NCBI GenBank assembly: GCA_027011045.1
Contig: JALVAT010000006.1
Coordinates: forward strand, 1-40,539
DNA: 40,539 bases
Direction: 5' to 3'
Origin: Microcaldota archaeon
Lineage (GTDB): Archaea; Iainarchaeota; Iainarchaeia; JAADDC01
The first letter of the stretch is position 1. The number at the start of each line of letters is the position of its first letter. Below, one piece after another: positions 31,961 to 39,655 of this stretch. The position numbers and the translations under genes are program-made. Below the pieces are notes generated by a model, which was not told the origin of the DNA, ran no database searches, and worked only from the letters and a program-made list of their open reading frames with translations.

Positions 31961-33398
31961 GCCCAGAATTCTCAAGATTCGCGAGGCCGTCTGGGAGATT
32001 CCAAGGTCCGAGCGCCCGGACATGAGGGTGCCTGCGCGCATCTACGGGACGGAGAAGATTGTGAACGCGCTTGATGAGGGTGCCATAACCCAGGCAATGA
32101 ATGTGGCGACTCTTCCGGGTATCCAGAAGTACTCCATCATGCTCCCCGATGCCCACCAGGGCTACGGCTTTCCCATTGGCGGTGTGGCTGCCTTTGATGC
32201 GGAAGAGGGTGTTATATCTCCTGGCGGCGTTGGGTTCGACATAAACTGCGGTGTTCGCCTCATCCGAACGGATCTAACGTACTCCGACGTCAAGGATCGG
32301 CTGGATGAGCTCGTTGACGTCCTATTTAAGAACGTGCCCGCCGGCCTTGGTTCCGAGAGTCATATTCGCCTATCGGACGGCGACTTCGACGAGGTCATGA
32401 CCGAAGGCGTCTACTGGGCCGTGGACAAGGGCTACGCCTGGGAGGACGATCCCAAGCACATAGAGGAGAACGGAAGAATGTCTGGCGCCGATCCAGACAA
32501 GGTGTCCGCCCGTGCGAGGAAGCGCGGCAGGAAGGAACTGGGGACCCTTGGCTCGGGCAACCATTTTCTGGAGATACAGAGGGTTTCCCGCATATTCGAC
32601 GAGAAGATCGCCAGGCGCTTTGGCCTCTTTGAGGATCAGATCGTCATCATGATTCACACCGGTTCCCGCGGTTTCGGGCACCAGATAGCCTCCGATTACA
32701 TCCGTGTGATGGAGGAAGCGGGCAGAAAGTATGGCATAAAACTCCCGGACCGCCAACTGGCGGCAGCTCCCTTCCAGTCAGACGAGGCACAGGACTACTT
32801 CGCCGCCATGAAGGCTGCGGTGAACTATGCCTTTACGAACCGGCAGATGATCACGCACTTCGTCCGCCAGTCCTTCGAGGCGATCTTCGGCGAGGATGCG
32901 GAGGACCTGGGGATGCGCATCGTTTACGACGTAGCGCACAACATAGCGAAGCTTGAGGAACACATTGTGGACGGAGAGCGGAAGAGACTGGTGGTTCACC
33001 GTAAGGGTGCTACCCGCGCGTTCCCCGCAGGCCGTCCCGAGGTCCCCAAGACATACGAGGGCGTTGGACACCCCGTTCTCATTCCTGGTAGCATGGGCAC
33101 GGCGTCCTACGTGATGGTTGGCACGGAGAGGGCGCTTGAGGAGACCTTTGGGAGTATCTGCCACGGTGCTGGCCGCGTGTTGTCCCGTACAAAGGCAAGG
33201 AAGGTTCATCCCGGCGAGGACGTTTTGAAGCGCCTGGAGGCCCAGGGGAAGAGGGTCCGCGCCGTTTCCATGAAGGTGCTTGCAGAGGAGGCCCCCGACG
33301 CCTACAAGGATGTGGACGAGGTAATCAGATCCGTGGAAATCGCTGGGATTGCCAGAAAGGTCGCGCGGATGATCCCCTTGGGCGTGGTCAAGGGTTAG
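31959..33398 (+). CDS. rtcB: RNA-splicing ligase RtcB
   Basis: This 479-residue ligase joins tRNA halves after intron removal by linking a 2',3'-cyclic phosphate to a 5'-OH. It has the metal-binding FDINCGVR (C97), GSGNHFLE, HTGSRGFGHQ and the GMP-accepting histidine region CHGAGRV. No intein is present. The track adds 64 codons upstream, antisense to lysS, which I reject because the TATA box and family N-terminus (MPRILKIREAVWEIP) support 31959. The end overlaps the next gene by 11 nt. Confidence 0.96.
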   Translation: MPRILKIREAVWEIPRSERPDMRVPARIYGTEKIVNALDEGAITQAMNVATLPGIQKYSIMLPDAHQGYGFPIGGVAAFDAEEGVISPGGVGFDINCGVRLIRTDLTYSDVKDRLDELVDVLFKNVPAGLGSESHIRLSDGDFDEVMTEGVYWAVDKGYAWEDDPKHIEENGRMSGADPDKVSARARKRGRKELGTLGSGNHFLEIQRVSRIFDEKIARRFGLFEDQIVIMIHTGSRGFGHQIASDYIRVMEEAGRKYGIKLPDRQLAAAPFQSDEAQDYFAAMKAAVNYAFTNRQMITHFVRQSFEAIFGEDAEDLGMRIVYDVAHNIAKLEEHIVDGERKRLVVHRKGATRAFPAGRPEVPKTYEGVGHPVLIPGSMGTASYVMVGTERALEETFGSICHGAGRVLSRTKARKVHPGEDVLKRLEAQGKRVRAVSMKVLAEEAPDAYKDVDEVIRSVEIAGIARKVARMIPLGVVKG

Positions 33399-34065
33399 CG
33401 CCCATATTGCGGAGGTAACGTATCTCCAGGGCCCTGTTGTATGCATTCTCTAGCTTGGGATGTACGTTCTTTTTTCTTTCCTTGTATATGTGGAAGAGGG
33501 TGGGCTCTTCTGCTAATATCTCGGCTATCTTGTTAAGGAACTCGCCATATTTGTCGCTGTGTTCGTAGTATTCCTCGAGAAGTTCATTGTATTGTTGGTG
33601 GGCTCTAAGAAATGCCGAAACAACCTTTTCGGGAATTCCTGTGGCCTCTGCTATCTTGTCTGGCGGAAGGACCTTGGAATGGGATACTATCGTTTCTGGT
33701 TCTCCACCGTGTTTCTTTAAGGTGCTGGCCCGTCTTCTCCTCTCCCTTAGCGCTTCCGCTAGGTCCATCTGCAGTATTTTGTCCCTGTTCTCAAACTTCC
33801 ACAGGTGCTTCTCAAACTCATCGAGTATTCTTGCTACCGCGTCGCCGAGTTCGCCTCTTGCCGCAGATTTTACGAAACGTTCCATCGGTTTCGATGGATT
33901 GGCCCTTTGGAAGAGCTGTTTTCTTTTTCTCGCGGTATCCACTACGAAAAGGATGTCGCTCATATCTATGGCTTTTTTCCGTGATATCTCCCTCAGGCGT
34001 CTCCGGGTTGCCTCGTCGAACACCACAACCACATCTGGAAGTCCCACTTTAAACCTTTTCTCCAC
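33388..34065 (-). CDS. Unrecognised protein, possible helix-turn-helix
   Basis: I do not recognise this protein of up to 225 residues. It starts with a short hydrophobic strand (PDVVVVFDEA), then a long charged helical region (RRRLREISRKKAIDMSD, LAEALRERRRRAST). The segment PPDKIAEATGIPEKVVSAFLRA looks like a helix-turn-helix, followed by an acidic-aromatic helix and a basic C-terminus. There are no cysteines and no membrane segments. The start is uncertain: GTG 34065 (track), GTG 34047 or GTG 34026, the last being 26 nt from TTTAAA. It is divergent from psmA. Confidence 0.75.
   Translation of the reverse strand: MEKRFKVGLPDVVVVFDEATRRRLREISRKKAIDMSDILFVVDTARKRKQLFQRANPSKPMERFVKSAARGELGDAVARILDEFEKHLWKFENRDKILQMDLAEALRERRRRASTLKKHGGEPETIVSHSKVLPPDKIAEATGIPEKVVSAFLRAHQQYNELLEEYYEHSDKYGEFLNKIAEILAEEPTLFHIYKERKKNVHPKLENAYNRALEIRYLRNMGANP
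34048..34053. promoter_or_regulatory. Palindromic TATA box between the unknown gene and psmA
   Basis: TTTAAA can serve both directions. On the plus strand initiation near 34077 leaves a leader of about 22 nt with GAGAGGTGAG before the psmA ATG. On the minus strand initiation near 34025 would fit a leaderless start of the unknown gene at an internal GTG. Confidence 0.5.
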
Positions 34066-34099
34066 CCTTGAATAGGTAGAGTGGAGAGGTGAGCGACAG

Positions 34100-34816
34100 A
34101 TGTATCCGTTTTCTGGAGCCGCAGCTTATGATCGGGCAATAACGGTGTTTTCCCCGGAGGGGGAGCTTTACCAGGTAAAATACGCCACGAAGGCAGCTGA
34201 GCGCGGCACCCTCGGCGTTGGTATCGTGTACAAGGACGGTGTGCTCCTCGCTGCAGACAAGCGCATTACGTCGAAGCTCGTGGTTACCCCCACCCTCGAG
34301 AAGCTCTTCATAATAGACGACCACATCGCCATCCTTTACTCTGGCCTTGTTGGGGATGCGCGGGTTCTTGCGGACTATGCGCGGGACGTTGCTGAGCAGC
34401 ATCGTATCCTTTACGACGAACCCATATCCGTGGAGCGCCTGGCAAAGGAAATCGCCCGAATCAAGCAGGCATACACGCAGTACGGCGGTACCCGCCCCTT
34501 CGGCGTTACCTTTCTCATCGCGGGTTACAATGATCATCCACGACTCTTCGAAACGCAGCCCTCCGGCACCCTGCTCGAGTACTACGCGGATGCCATCGGT
34601 AACAAGAAGTACGATGTGATGGAGCTTCTGGAATCCGAGTGGAAGAGGGATATTGACAGGGAATCCGCGATCCGCCTTGCTCTCAAGGCGATTAAGCAGT
34701 CACTCGCCGAGGACGAGTCCATTACCCCTGAGCGGATAATCCTCGCAACTATAGAGAAGGATACCGGCATCCACGTCTTTTCGCCCGACGAGGTAGCCAA
34801 GTTCCTCGAGGGGTAG
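34100..34816 (+). CDS. psmA: Proteasome subunit alpha
   Basis: This 238-residue 20S alpha subunit begins with the typical AAAYDRAITVFSPEGELYQVKYA, whose N-terminal segment forms the gate. It lacks the catalytic N-terminal threonine, as alpha subunits do. Its outer pockets receive the HbYX tail of PAN, encoded at 20697. AGAGGTGAG is the ribosome binding site. It opens the proteasome-exosome operon; no beta subunit gene is in the window. Confidence 0.98.
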   Translation: MYPFSGAAAYDRAITVFSPEGELYQVKYATKAAERGTLGVGIVYKDGVLLAADKRITSKLVVTPTLEKLFIIDDHIAILYSGLVGDARVLADYARDVAEQHRILYDEPISVERLAKEIARIKQAYTQYGGTRPFGVTFLIAGYNDHPRLFETQPSGTLLEYYADAIGNKKYDVMELLESEWKRDIDRESAIRLALKAIKQSLAEDESITPERIILATIEKDTGIHVFSPDEVAKFLEG

Positions 34817-34818
34817 CC

Positions 34819-35511
34819 ATGGTAAGCGTGGATAAGGCCATCATTGCCAGGTATGAGAAGGGTGGCCAGCGTTTCGAGATCTTGGTAGATCCGGACCTTG
34901 CCTGGAAGCTGAAGAAGGGCGAAGACGTGGATCTTGACGATATGCTTGCTACCTTCGAGGTCTTCCGCGACGTGCGGAAGGGGGAGCGCGCCCCTGAGTC
35001 GGAGGTACAGAAGGTCTTTGGCACCACCGACATATACGAGATCGCCCGGAAGATCATCAAGGAAGGGGAGGTACACCTCACAACGGAGCAGCGCAGGCGT
35101 CTCTATGAGGAGACCCGTCAGAAAATCGCGAACATCATTGCGAAGCGCGCCATAGACCCCCGTACTGGAGCTCCCCACACCGTTCAGCGTATCCTCGCAG
35201 CAATGGATCAGGCGAAGGTGCACGTGGATATATTCAAGAGCCCCGAGGAGCAGGTGCAGTCCGTTGTTGATGCAATCCGAAGAATCATCCCCATCCGCAT
35301 AGAGAACAAGAAACTGGAGCTCATAATCCCGGCGCAGTATGCATCCAAGGCCTATGGTAAGCTCCACAGCTACAAGGTCCTTCGGGAGAATTGGCAGTCC
35401 GACGGATCCCTGCGCGTCGTTATTGAAGTTCCTGCGGGGATTCTTGAGGATGTTCTCCACGAATTCGCAAATCTTACCCATGGAGATATTCAATCCAAGA
35501 TTCTGGAGTGA
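34819..35511 (+). CDS. sdo1: Ribosome maturation protein SBDS
   Basis: This 230-residue SBDS (Sdo1) homologue has the N-terminal FYSH domain (VDKAIIARYEKGGQRFEILVDPD), a central helical domain with RKIIKEGEVHLTTEQRRRL and a C-terminal ferredoxin-like domain. In eukaryotes it releases eIF6 from the 60S subunit. It starts two bases after psmA and ends in TGATG overlap with rrp4. Confidence 0.97.
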   Translation: MVSVDKAIIARYEKGGQRFEILVDPDLAWKLKKGEDVDLDDMLATFEVFRDVRKGERAPESEVQKVFGTTDIYEIARKIIKEGEVHLTTEQRRRLYEETRQKIANIIAKRAIDPRTGAPHTVQRILAAMDQAKVHVDIFKSPEEQVQSVVDAIRRIIPIRIENKKLELIIPAQYASKAYGKLHSYKVLRENWQSDGSLRVVIEVPAGILEDVLHEFANLTHGDIQSKILE

Positions 35512-35516
35512 TGAAC

Positions 35517-36194
35517 ATGGCAGACGATGGAGTGGAAAGGCCGCAGCGTTGGCTCGTGGTCCCTGGTGAGGTTATAACAACGGAGCGAGTTAAGCTGGGA
35601 CCTGGGGTTTACGTGCGCGGCGGAAAGGTCATTTCCAAGATCGTGGGGCTCGCCGAGGTAAAGGACGGCACGGCACGGGTAATTCCCCTGGAGGGACGCT
35701 ACGTGCCCAAGCCCGGCGACTCTGTGATCGGCATTGTTATCGACGTGAAGATCCCCGGGTATGACGTGGACATAAACTCTCCATACACCGCGTTCCTCCC
35801 CCGTGAAGCGGTGGACACGGAGCTCGAGTACGGAGACGTGATTCTTGCAACCGTTAAGTACGTGGATGAGGTGAAGAACGCCCTGTTGGAGAATGCGACA
35901 GTGCTCCGTGGTGGGGAGCTCATAAAGATCATTCCTTCCCGCGTGCCCCGCGTGATCGGCAAAAAGGCCAGCATGATCACCCTGCTCAAGCACATGACGG
36001 GATCCGCAATCCTCGTTGGTGCGAACGGGAGGATTTGGATCCACGGTGGTTTCTCCGAGGTTGCTAAGGATGCTATTCGCAAGATTGAGGCGGAGGCACA
36101 CACCTCAGGTCTGACCGACAGGATTACGCACTTCCTTGAGGAAAGGATTGCAGAGGCAAAGGCGAAGAACGAAACTGGTGAATCGGAGGAGTGA
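35517..36194 (+). CDS. rrp4: Exosome RNA-binding subunit Rrp4
   Basis: This protein of about 225 residues has an N-terminal domain, an S1 domain (PKPGDSVIGIVIDVKIPGYDVD) and a KH domain with VPRVIGKKASMITLL. It caps the archaeal exosome ring and gives affinity for poly(A). Three starts cluster (GTG 35508, ATG 35511, ATG 35517); the last fits the ribosome binding site pattern. Charged tail ENETGES-like; the stop overlaps the rrp41 region. Confidence 0.96.
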   Translation: MADDGVERPQRWLVVPGEVITTERVKLGPGVYVRGGKVISKIVGLAEVKDGTARVIPLEGRYVPKPGDSVIGIVIDVKIPGYDVDINSPYTAFLPREAVDTELEYGDVILATVKYVDEVKNALLENATVLRGGELIKIIPSRVPRVIGKKASMITLLKHMTGSAILVGANGRIWIHGGFSEVAKDAIRKIEAEAHTSGLTDRITHFLEERIAEAKAKNETGESEE

Positions 36195-36196
36195 GT

Positions 36197-37309
36197 ATGG
36201 CAAAGGAGATTCGTGCCGATGGTAGAGCCTTTGATGAGCTTAGGAGCATTAGAATAGAGGCTGGCATACTTGACAGGGCCGACGGATCGGCCCGTGTGGA
36301 ATGGGGTCTCGATACCAAGATCCTAAAGGCTCCCGCGGAGGATATTTCCAAGATTGAGGAGCTAAAGAATGATTATTACATAAAGATCGTTCGATCCCTG
36401 CCCGGTGCGGAGGATCGCAAGCGAGTACTTCAGGGCTGCCTGCCCGAGGATGTTAACCTTGACCTCGAAGGGCTTGCCGCTCGCACCGCAGGTTTGCCCC
36501 TTGATGGTCTGTTCGACGTTTGCGAGCGCCTGCGCGAGGCGTATGAGTCTGGGGATAAGCTCTCCGACTCCGCGGTCAAGAAGATTGTGGATGAGGTGCG
36601 CAAGGGCGCCAATGCCGACGCCAAGGAATGGATCTTTGTGGACGTGCCCGAGAAGCTGCTGGGTCATCTGCAGGAACTGAAGGACTACGAGGTTGTTGGC
36701 AGCGGATTTAGGGGCAACGTCGCGGTTGTTGCCGTCTATGGGCCAAGGGAGCCCATCCCTCGCCACGTGGGTGACCCGTACGAGTCCATCATACGGTTCC
36801 GTTATACCATGGCGCCGTTCTCTGTTCCCGAGCGCAAGAGGCCTGCCCCTGGGCGGCGTGAGGTTGAGATCTCCAAGGTGTGCAAGGAAGCGCTTCAGCG
36901 CGTGGTCTTTGCGGAAGAGTTCCCTATGACCGTCATCGATGTCTTTGCAGAGATCCTTGCCGCTGACGCGGGAACCCGTGTAACAGCCCTGACTGCTGCT
37001 GGTGTAGCCCTTGCCGATGCAGGGATCCCCATGCGTGATATTCCTGCAGCCGTTGCCGTGGGGCGCGCCTTTGGCCAAATAGTCGCTGACCTTACGAAGT
37101 TTGAGGAGGACGCCCCCGACGCCATCGACACACCCATGGCGATCCTCCCTGGGACTGAGGAAATTGCCCTGCTGCAGATGGATGGACGCGCTACCCTCAT
37201 GGAGATGGATGAGATCATTGATCTGGGCGTTCGTAAGGCCAAGGAAGTATCCGAGCTCCAGCGCCGCGCCCTGAAGGAGAAGTATTCGAAGGTGGTGGAT
37301 AATGAATGA
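36197..37309 (+). CDS. rrp41: Exosome catalytic subunit Rrp41 with a large internal insertion
   Basis: The RNase PH fold is clear: RADGRAFDELRSIRIEAGIL and RADGSARVEWG (residues 6-37), then VYGPREPIPRHVGDP, RFRYTMAPFSVPERKRP and the catalytic ALADAGIPMRD. It degrades or tails RNA by phosphorolysis in a ring with Rrp42. Archaeal Rrp41 is usually about 250 residues; this has 370. The excess lies between EWG (35-37) and AVYGPRE (179-185), where other family members have only about six residues. The reading frame is unbroken and catalytic residues are intact. Coupled to rrp4 and rrp42. Confidence 0.95.
   Translation: MAKEIRADGRAFDELRSIRIEAGILDRADGSARVEWGLDTKILKAPAEDISKIEELKNDYYIKIVRSLPGAEDRKRVLQGCLPEDVNLDLEGLAARTAGLPLDGLFDVCERLREAYESGDKLSDSAVKKIVDEVRKGANADAKEWIFVDVPEKLLGHLQELKDYEVVGSGFRGNVAVVAVYGPREPIPRHVGDPYESIIRFRYTMAPFSVPERKRPAPGRREVEISKVCKEALQRVVFAEEFPMTVIDVFAEILAADAGTRVTALTAAGVALADAGIPMRDIPAAVAVGRAFGQIVADLTKFEEDAPDAIDTPMAILPGTEEIALLQMDGRATLMEMDEIIDLGVRKAKEVSELQRRALKEKYSKVVDNE
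36308..36715 (+). other. Insertion domain within Rrp41 (about 136 residues)
   Basis: Residues about 38-173 of the Rrp41 product. The segment begins charged and helical (EDISKIEELKNDYYIKIVRS), continues with LPEDVNLDLEGLAARTAGLP and SDSAVKKIVDEVRKGANADA, and ends with strands EWIFVDVPEKLL and YEVVGSGF. It has two cysteines (C81, C109), no intein splice motifs and no membrane segment. I recognise no family. Base composition and codon use look like the flanking gene. Confidence 0.8.
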
Positions 37310-38120
37310 GTTTGTCTGGGAGTTCACCAAGGATCGCGTAAGAAAGCTTGCCATGAAGGGGCTTCGCCTTGATCGCAGGGGCCCCCTCGACTATAGGGAT
37401 GTGAAGATCGAGACATACGTCTATCACAATGCTGATGGCTCCGCTCTCGTTGATCTCGGGGGTACCAAAGTCGCTGCAGGTGTGAAGTTCGAGCTCGGCT
37501 CTCCCTTCCCCGACACGCCAAACCAGGGAGCTATAATGACCGATGCCGAACTGCTCCCCATTGCAAACCCCACCTTTGAGCCGGGTCCCCCTGATGAGAA
37601 TGCCATAGAGCTCGCCCGTGTGGTGGACCGCGGCATTCGCGAGTCCAAGGCCATCGACCTGGAATCCCTCGTTATTGAGGAGGGCAAGCACGTCTGGCTC
37701 GTCTTTACAGACCTCCGTGTCCTCGACGACAACGGAAACCTATTTGACGCAGCGGAACTGGCAGCGATCACCGCCCTTGCCACCGCACGGATACCGAAGG
37801 TGGAGTACGAGGGCGACGAGCCGACAATCGTGCGCGGCGAGTATCAGGGCAGGCTACGGCTCGCCGAAATACCTATATTGACTACCTTCGTAAAGATTGG
37901 TAACGCGATCTTCGCAGACCCATCTCTCGAGGAAATGAAGGCTGCGGATGCACGCCTCTCCGTGGCCACCGTTGATGATGGGTCCATAACTGCCCTCCAG
38001 AAGGGGGGCACCGGCTGGTTCACGCCGCAGGAGGTTAAGCTCGTCTTCGAGCGGGCCATAGATCGCGGCAAGTACCTCAGGGAAATAGTCAAGAAGGTGA
38101 TAGGCGATGGGCAGGACTAA
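37302..38120 (+). CDS. rrp42: Exosome subunit Rrp42
   Basis: This 272-residue, non-catalytic RNase PH-like partner of Rrp41 is of normal length. It has [41 protein letters not shown] and a long C-terminal domain with [20 protein letters not shown]. Unlike Rrp41 it has no insertion. The ATG overlaps the end of rrp41, and the gene runs 14 nt into eL43. Confidence 0.97.
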   Translation: MNEFVWEFTKDRVRKLAMKGLRLDRRGPLDYRDVKIETYVYHNADGSALVDLGGTKVAAGVKFELGSPFPDTPNQGAIMTDAELLPIANPTFEPGPPDENAIELARVVDRGIRESKAIDLESLVIEEGKHVWLVFTDLRVLDDNGNLFDAAELAAITALATARIPKVEYEGDEPTIVRGEYQGRLRLAEIPILTTFVKIGNAIFADPSLEEMKAADARLSVATVDDGSITALQKGGTGWFTPQEVKLVFERAIDRGKYLREIVKKVIGDGQD

Positions 38121-38376
38121 GAAGGTCGGTAGCGCTGGCCGTTTCGGTCCGCGCTACGGTGTGAAGATCCGCAGGACCGTTGCGAAGATAGAGAAGGAGC
38201 AGAAGAAGCGCCACGTTTGTCCTCGCTGTGGCCACCGCGCCGTTGTGCGCGTTGCCTCTGGCATTTGGCGTTGCAAGAAGTGTGGCGCAGTGTTTGCGGG
38301 TGGCGCTTACACCATTGAAACGATCGTTGGCCGCTCCGTGAAGAAGACCCTCGAGGCCAAGAGGGGAGGCGCATGA
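38107..38376 (+). CDS. rpl37ae: Ribosomal protein eL43 (L37Ae)
   Basis: This 89-residue zinc-ribbon protein begins [18 protein letters not shown] and binds zinc with C38/C41 and C56/C59. It is a large-subunit protein. It overlaps rrp42 by 14 nt and rpoP by four bases, the common order in euryarchaeal exosome operons. Confidence 0.97.
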   Translation: MGRTKKVGSAGRFGPRYGVKIRRTVAKIEKEQKKRHVCPRCGHRAVVRVASGIWRCKKCGAVFAGGAYTIETIVGRSVKKTLEAKRGGA

Positions 38377-38507
38377 CGTACGTCTGTCCCAACTGTGGGC
38401 ACGAGTTCGAGGAGCTTCCCAAGATCGCCGTGCGCTGCCCCTACTGCGGCCACAGGATTATTTTGAAGGCCAGGCCCCCCGTTGTCAAGATCGTGAAGGT
38501 CGTGTGA
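38373..38507 (+). CDS. rpoP: DNA-directed RNA polymerase subunit P
   Basis: This 44-residue gene is too short for the ORF track. Translation from the ATG overlapping the eL43 stop gives [17 protein letters not shown], then [16 protein letters not shown]. The zinc ligands are C5, C8, C22 and C25. This is the archaeal Rpb12 homologue, needed for open-complex formation. Position after eL43 confirms it. Confidence 0.94.
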   Translation: MTYVCPNCGHEFEELPKIAVRCPYCGHRIILKARPPVVKIVKVV

Positions 38508-38522
38508 CGGCGGCGGGGCCCC

Positions 38523-39026
38523 ATGATTCTTATTACTACTTCTCGGCGCCCATCTCGGCGCACCCGGCGTTTCTGCAGGGAGCTGTCCGCAGTGCTTCCC
38601 CATTCGTTCTATGTGAACCGCGGCAAGGCATCCCTCCGCACCGTGGTGGAGCGTGCCTTCGTTGATGGCTATTCCCGCGTGCTCATCGTGGGGGAAACTA
38701 AGGGCAATCCGTCGCTCATGAGATTCCTTGACGTGCAGAGGAGCGGGTGGCGCTGGCTCTACCAGTTTTACATAGATGACGTGCATCTTTTGCTCGACGA
38801 GCACAGGAAGTACCGGGAGCTGGATGCAGACGGCTTACTTGTGAGGGCTGAGCTCGCGCCGCTCAGGGAAGTGTTCGACGTTTACCCCGAGTGCACCTCT
38901 GATTGCGTTGAATTGATCGAACAAGGGGGAAACGTTCGTTTTACTTACAATGGAAAAGCGGTGGGGCCTCGCTTTCACATAAAAGGTGTTGACCGTGTCC
39001 CAGACAACCAGCAGCTCCAGCCATGA
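38523..39026 (+). CDS. Brix-domain rRNA-processing protein
   Basis: This 167-residue protein has Brix features: an N-terminal ITTSRRPSRRTRRFCRELS, SRVLIVGETKGNPSLMRFLDV and a C-terminal GPRFHIKGV. It is the archaeal relative of Imp4/Rpf1-type factors and probably assists rRNA folding in ribosome assembly. No strong ribosome binding site precedes it. The last 32 nt overlap Pcc1. Confidence 0.9.
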   Translation: MILITTSRRPSRRTRRFCRELSAVLPHSFYVNRGKASLRTVVERAFVDGYSRVLIVGETKGNPSLMRFLDVQRSGWRWLYQFYIDDVHLLLDEHRKYRELDADGLLVRAELAPLREVFDVYPECTSDCVELIEQGGNVRFTYNGKAVGPRFHIKGVDRVPDNQQLQP

Positions 39027-39297
39027 TCTTTGGTTTGAGGCACGCGTGGAATTGCCCTCCGAGCGTGATGTGCAAGCTGCTATACGTGCCCTCGAGCCAG
39101 AGACCGATACTTCCCGCCGTTTTTCCGTAGAGCTTGACAGCTCTGGAAACGTGCTTATCCTTCGGGTCGTTGCCAAGGACCTCTCTGCGCTGCGGGCCGC
39201 CCTGAACTCATATCTGCGCTGGATTTACCTCATTGAGATGCTTATAAAGAACATGGGTTCAAATTCTTCCGGTGATGCACATGGAGCTTCCCCCTGA
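38995..39297 (+). CDS. pcc1: KEOPS complex subunit Pcc1
   Basis: This protein of about 100 residues has the Pcc1 pattern: a strand WFEARVELPSERDVQAAIRAL, a second strand and FSVELDSSGNVLILRVVAKDLSALRAALNSYLRWI. Pcc1 dimerises the KEOPS complex, which makes t6A37 in tRNA. The GTG at 38995 follows AAAAGGTGTTGACC; two other starts lie within nine bases upstream. The position between the Brix and prefoldin genes is typical. Confidence 0.9.
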   Translation: MSQTTSSSSHDLWFEARVELPSERDVQAAIRALEPETDTSRRFSVELDSSGNVLILRVVAKDLSALRAALNSYLRWIYLIEMLIKNMGSNSSGDAHGASP

Positions 39298-39655
39298 GAT
39301 TCAGAAGGACATCATAAACTACCAGGCGCTACAGAATCAGCTCGGCGTTCTTCAGGCACAGCTCGCGAGGATCGACGCAGAGCTCAACACGATTTCGGAT
39401 GCCATTTCCGCCCTTGAGGCTGCCGAAGACGACTTCGCATACAAGGCGGTTGGGCCTATTCTCGTTCGCGAGCGAAAGGAAGTGCTCCTCAAGGAGCTCC
39501 AGGAGCGCAAGGAGGCGCTCGAGGTCCAGAAGACGTCCTACTCCAAGAAGATAAAGCAGCTGGAGACGAAGCTACTTGAGCTGAAGAAGAAGCTTGAGCA
39601 GGCTCTTGGGGCCCTGCAGCAGGGTGGTGGCTCTGGACCTACGCCGTCTGCGTGA
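39281..39655 (+). CDS. pfdB: Prefoldin subunit beta
   Basis: This 124-residue chaperone subunit consists of two coiled-coil helices (IQKDIINYQALQNQLGVLQA and RKEALEVQKTSYSKKIKQLE) joined by a hairpin region (AYKAVGPILVRERKEVLL). Prefoldin hands unfolded proteins to the thermosome. The ATG at 39281 with GGTGATGCAC upstream is preferred over the track start. It ends in a glycine/proline-rich tail. Confidence 0.95.
   Translation: MELPPEIQKDIINYQALQNQLGVLQAQLARIDAELNTISDAISALEAAEDDFAYKAVGPILVRERKEVLLKELQERKEALEVQKTSYSKKIKQLETKLLELKKKLEQALGALQQGGGSGPTPSA

Noticed and set aside
36308-36715. Intein in Rrp41
   Set aside because: No cysteine or serine sits at the N-terminal junction, and there is no HN-C/S/T end or block B histidine motif; it is also too short for a normal intein.
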